This document shows positions 63,946-64,000 of a stretch of 64,000 bases of DNA, one piece after another. Numbering within the stretch: the first letter of the stretch is position 1; the number at the start of each line of letters is the position of its first letter. Source of the stretch: Rhizobium sp. RCAM05350 (GTDB taxonomy: Bacteria > Pseudomonadota > Alphaproteobacteria > Rhizobiales > Rhizobiaceae); NCBI GenBank assembly GCA_024426085.1, contig CP087974.1, positions 558,001 through 622,000 of the forward strand. The letters are read 5' to 3'. The notes below the pieces were generated by a model. That model ran no database searches. It saw nothing but the letters and a program-made list of their open reading frames with translations, and was not told where the DNA came from. The position numbers and the translations under genes are program-made.

Positions 63946-64000
63946 GTTTTCTCCACGTAAGGCGCCTGCCAGGCAAGCAGATACCAGTTGTCAGCAATCA

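Overview
The window comes from an alphaproteobacterium of the Rhizobium/Agrobacterium group. The evidence is the rhizobial gene order tgt-queA-ppi-ppi-coaD with gyrA nearby, divergent ssb/uvrA with a GTTC-N7-GTTC LexA box, a glnB-glnA pair behind a sigma-54-type promoter, and cycHJK-type ccm genes. Very many conserved genes (gyrA, uvrA, queA, tgt, napA, norB, glnB, coaD) are broken by single-base gains or losses that mostly change the length of a short base run. This is best read as sequencing/assembly error. I therefore annotate such genes as whole genes spanning several reading frames and give the approximate break points.

Region 1 (1-18,323) is a denitrification and cytochrome block. The nitric oxide reductase genes norEFCBQ (minus strand, running off the left edge) lie downstream of an ABC exporter gene. 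Next come a GNAT acetyltransferase, a partial cytochrome c maturation set (ccmI-ccmE-ccmF, no ccmH), a YcnI-type copper protein, a small membrane protein, nnrU, a LysE-type exporter, the periplasmic nitrate reductase operon napEFDABC, and a 5'-truncated copper permease copD. Two FNR/NnrR-type palindromes sit about 61 bp upstream of the ABC exporter and of ccmI, which suggests low-oxygen or nitrogen-oxide control.

Region 2 (about 18,324-33,500) is an accessory island. It holds a GHKL-ATPase/nuclease fusion protein with an unknown neighbour and a Tn7-like transposition module (tnsA, tnsB, tnsC, tniQ). Several small unknown genes precede tnsA. Arrays of a repeated roughly 18-bp motif look like TnsB-binding ends, and there is one orphan gene. 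An AIPR-type (abortive infection) gene is split at its fifth codon by an 855-bp IS5-family element. This is the part most likely to contain undescribed biology.

Region 3 (33,500-64,000) is chromosomal core with minor scars. It holds an FAD oxidase and a VOC fragment; queuosine genes, cyclophilins and coaD; a four-gene cluster of membrane proteins and an FAD oxidase; gyrA; a MarC protein, a GFA enzyme and an HxlR regulator; and an imine-reductase-like enzyme with a SnoaL protein. It continues with a winged-helix/TPR regulator, a DUF1127 protein, an MFS gene cut off by an IS3-family remnant, ssb and uvrA, a GST, a DUF72 protein, nnrD, glnB-glnA, and a TAXI-type TRAP binding protein.
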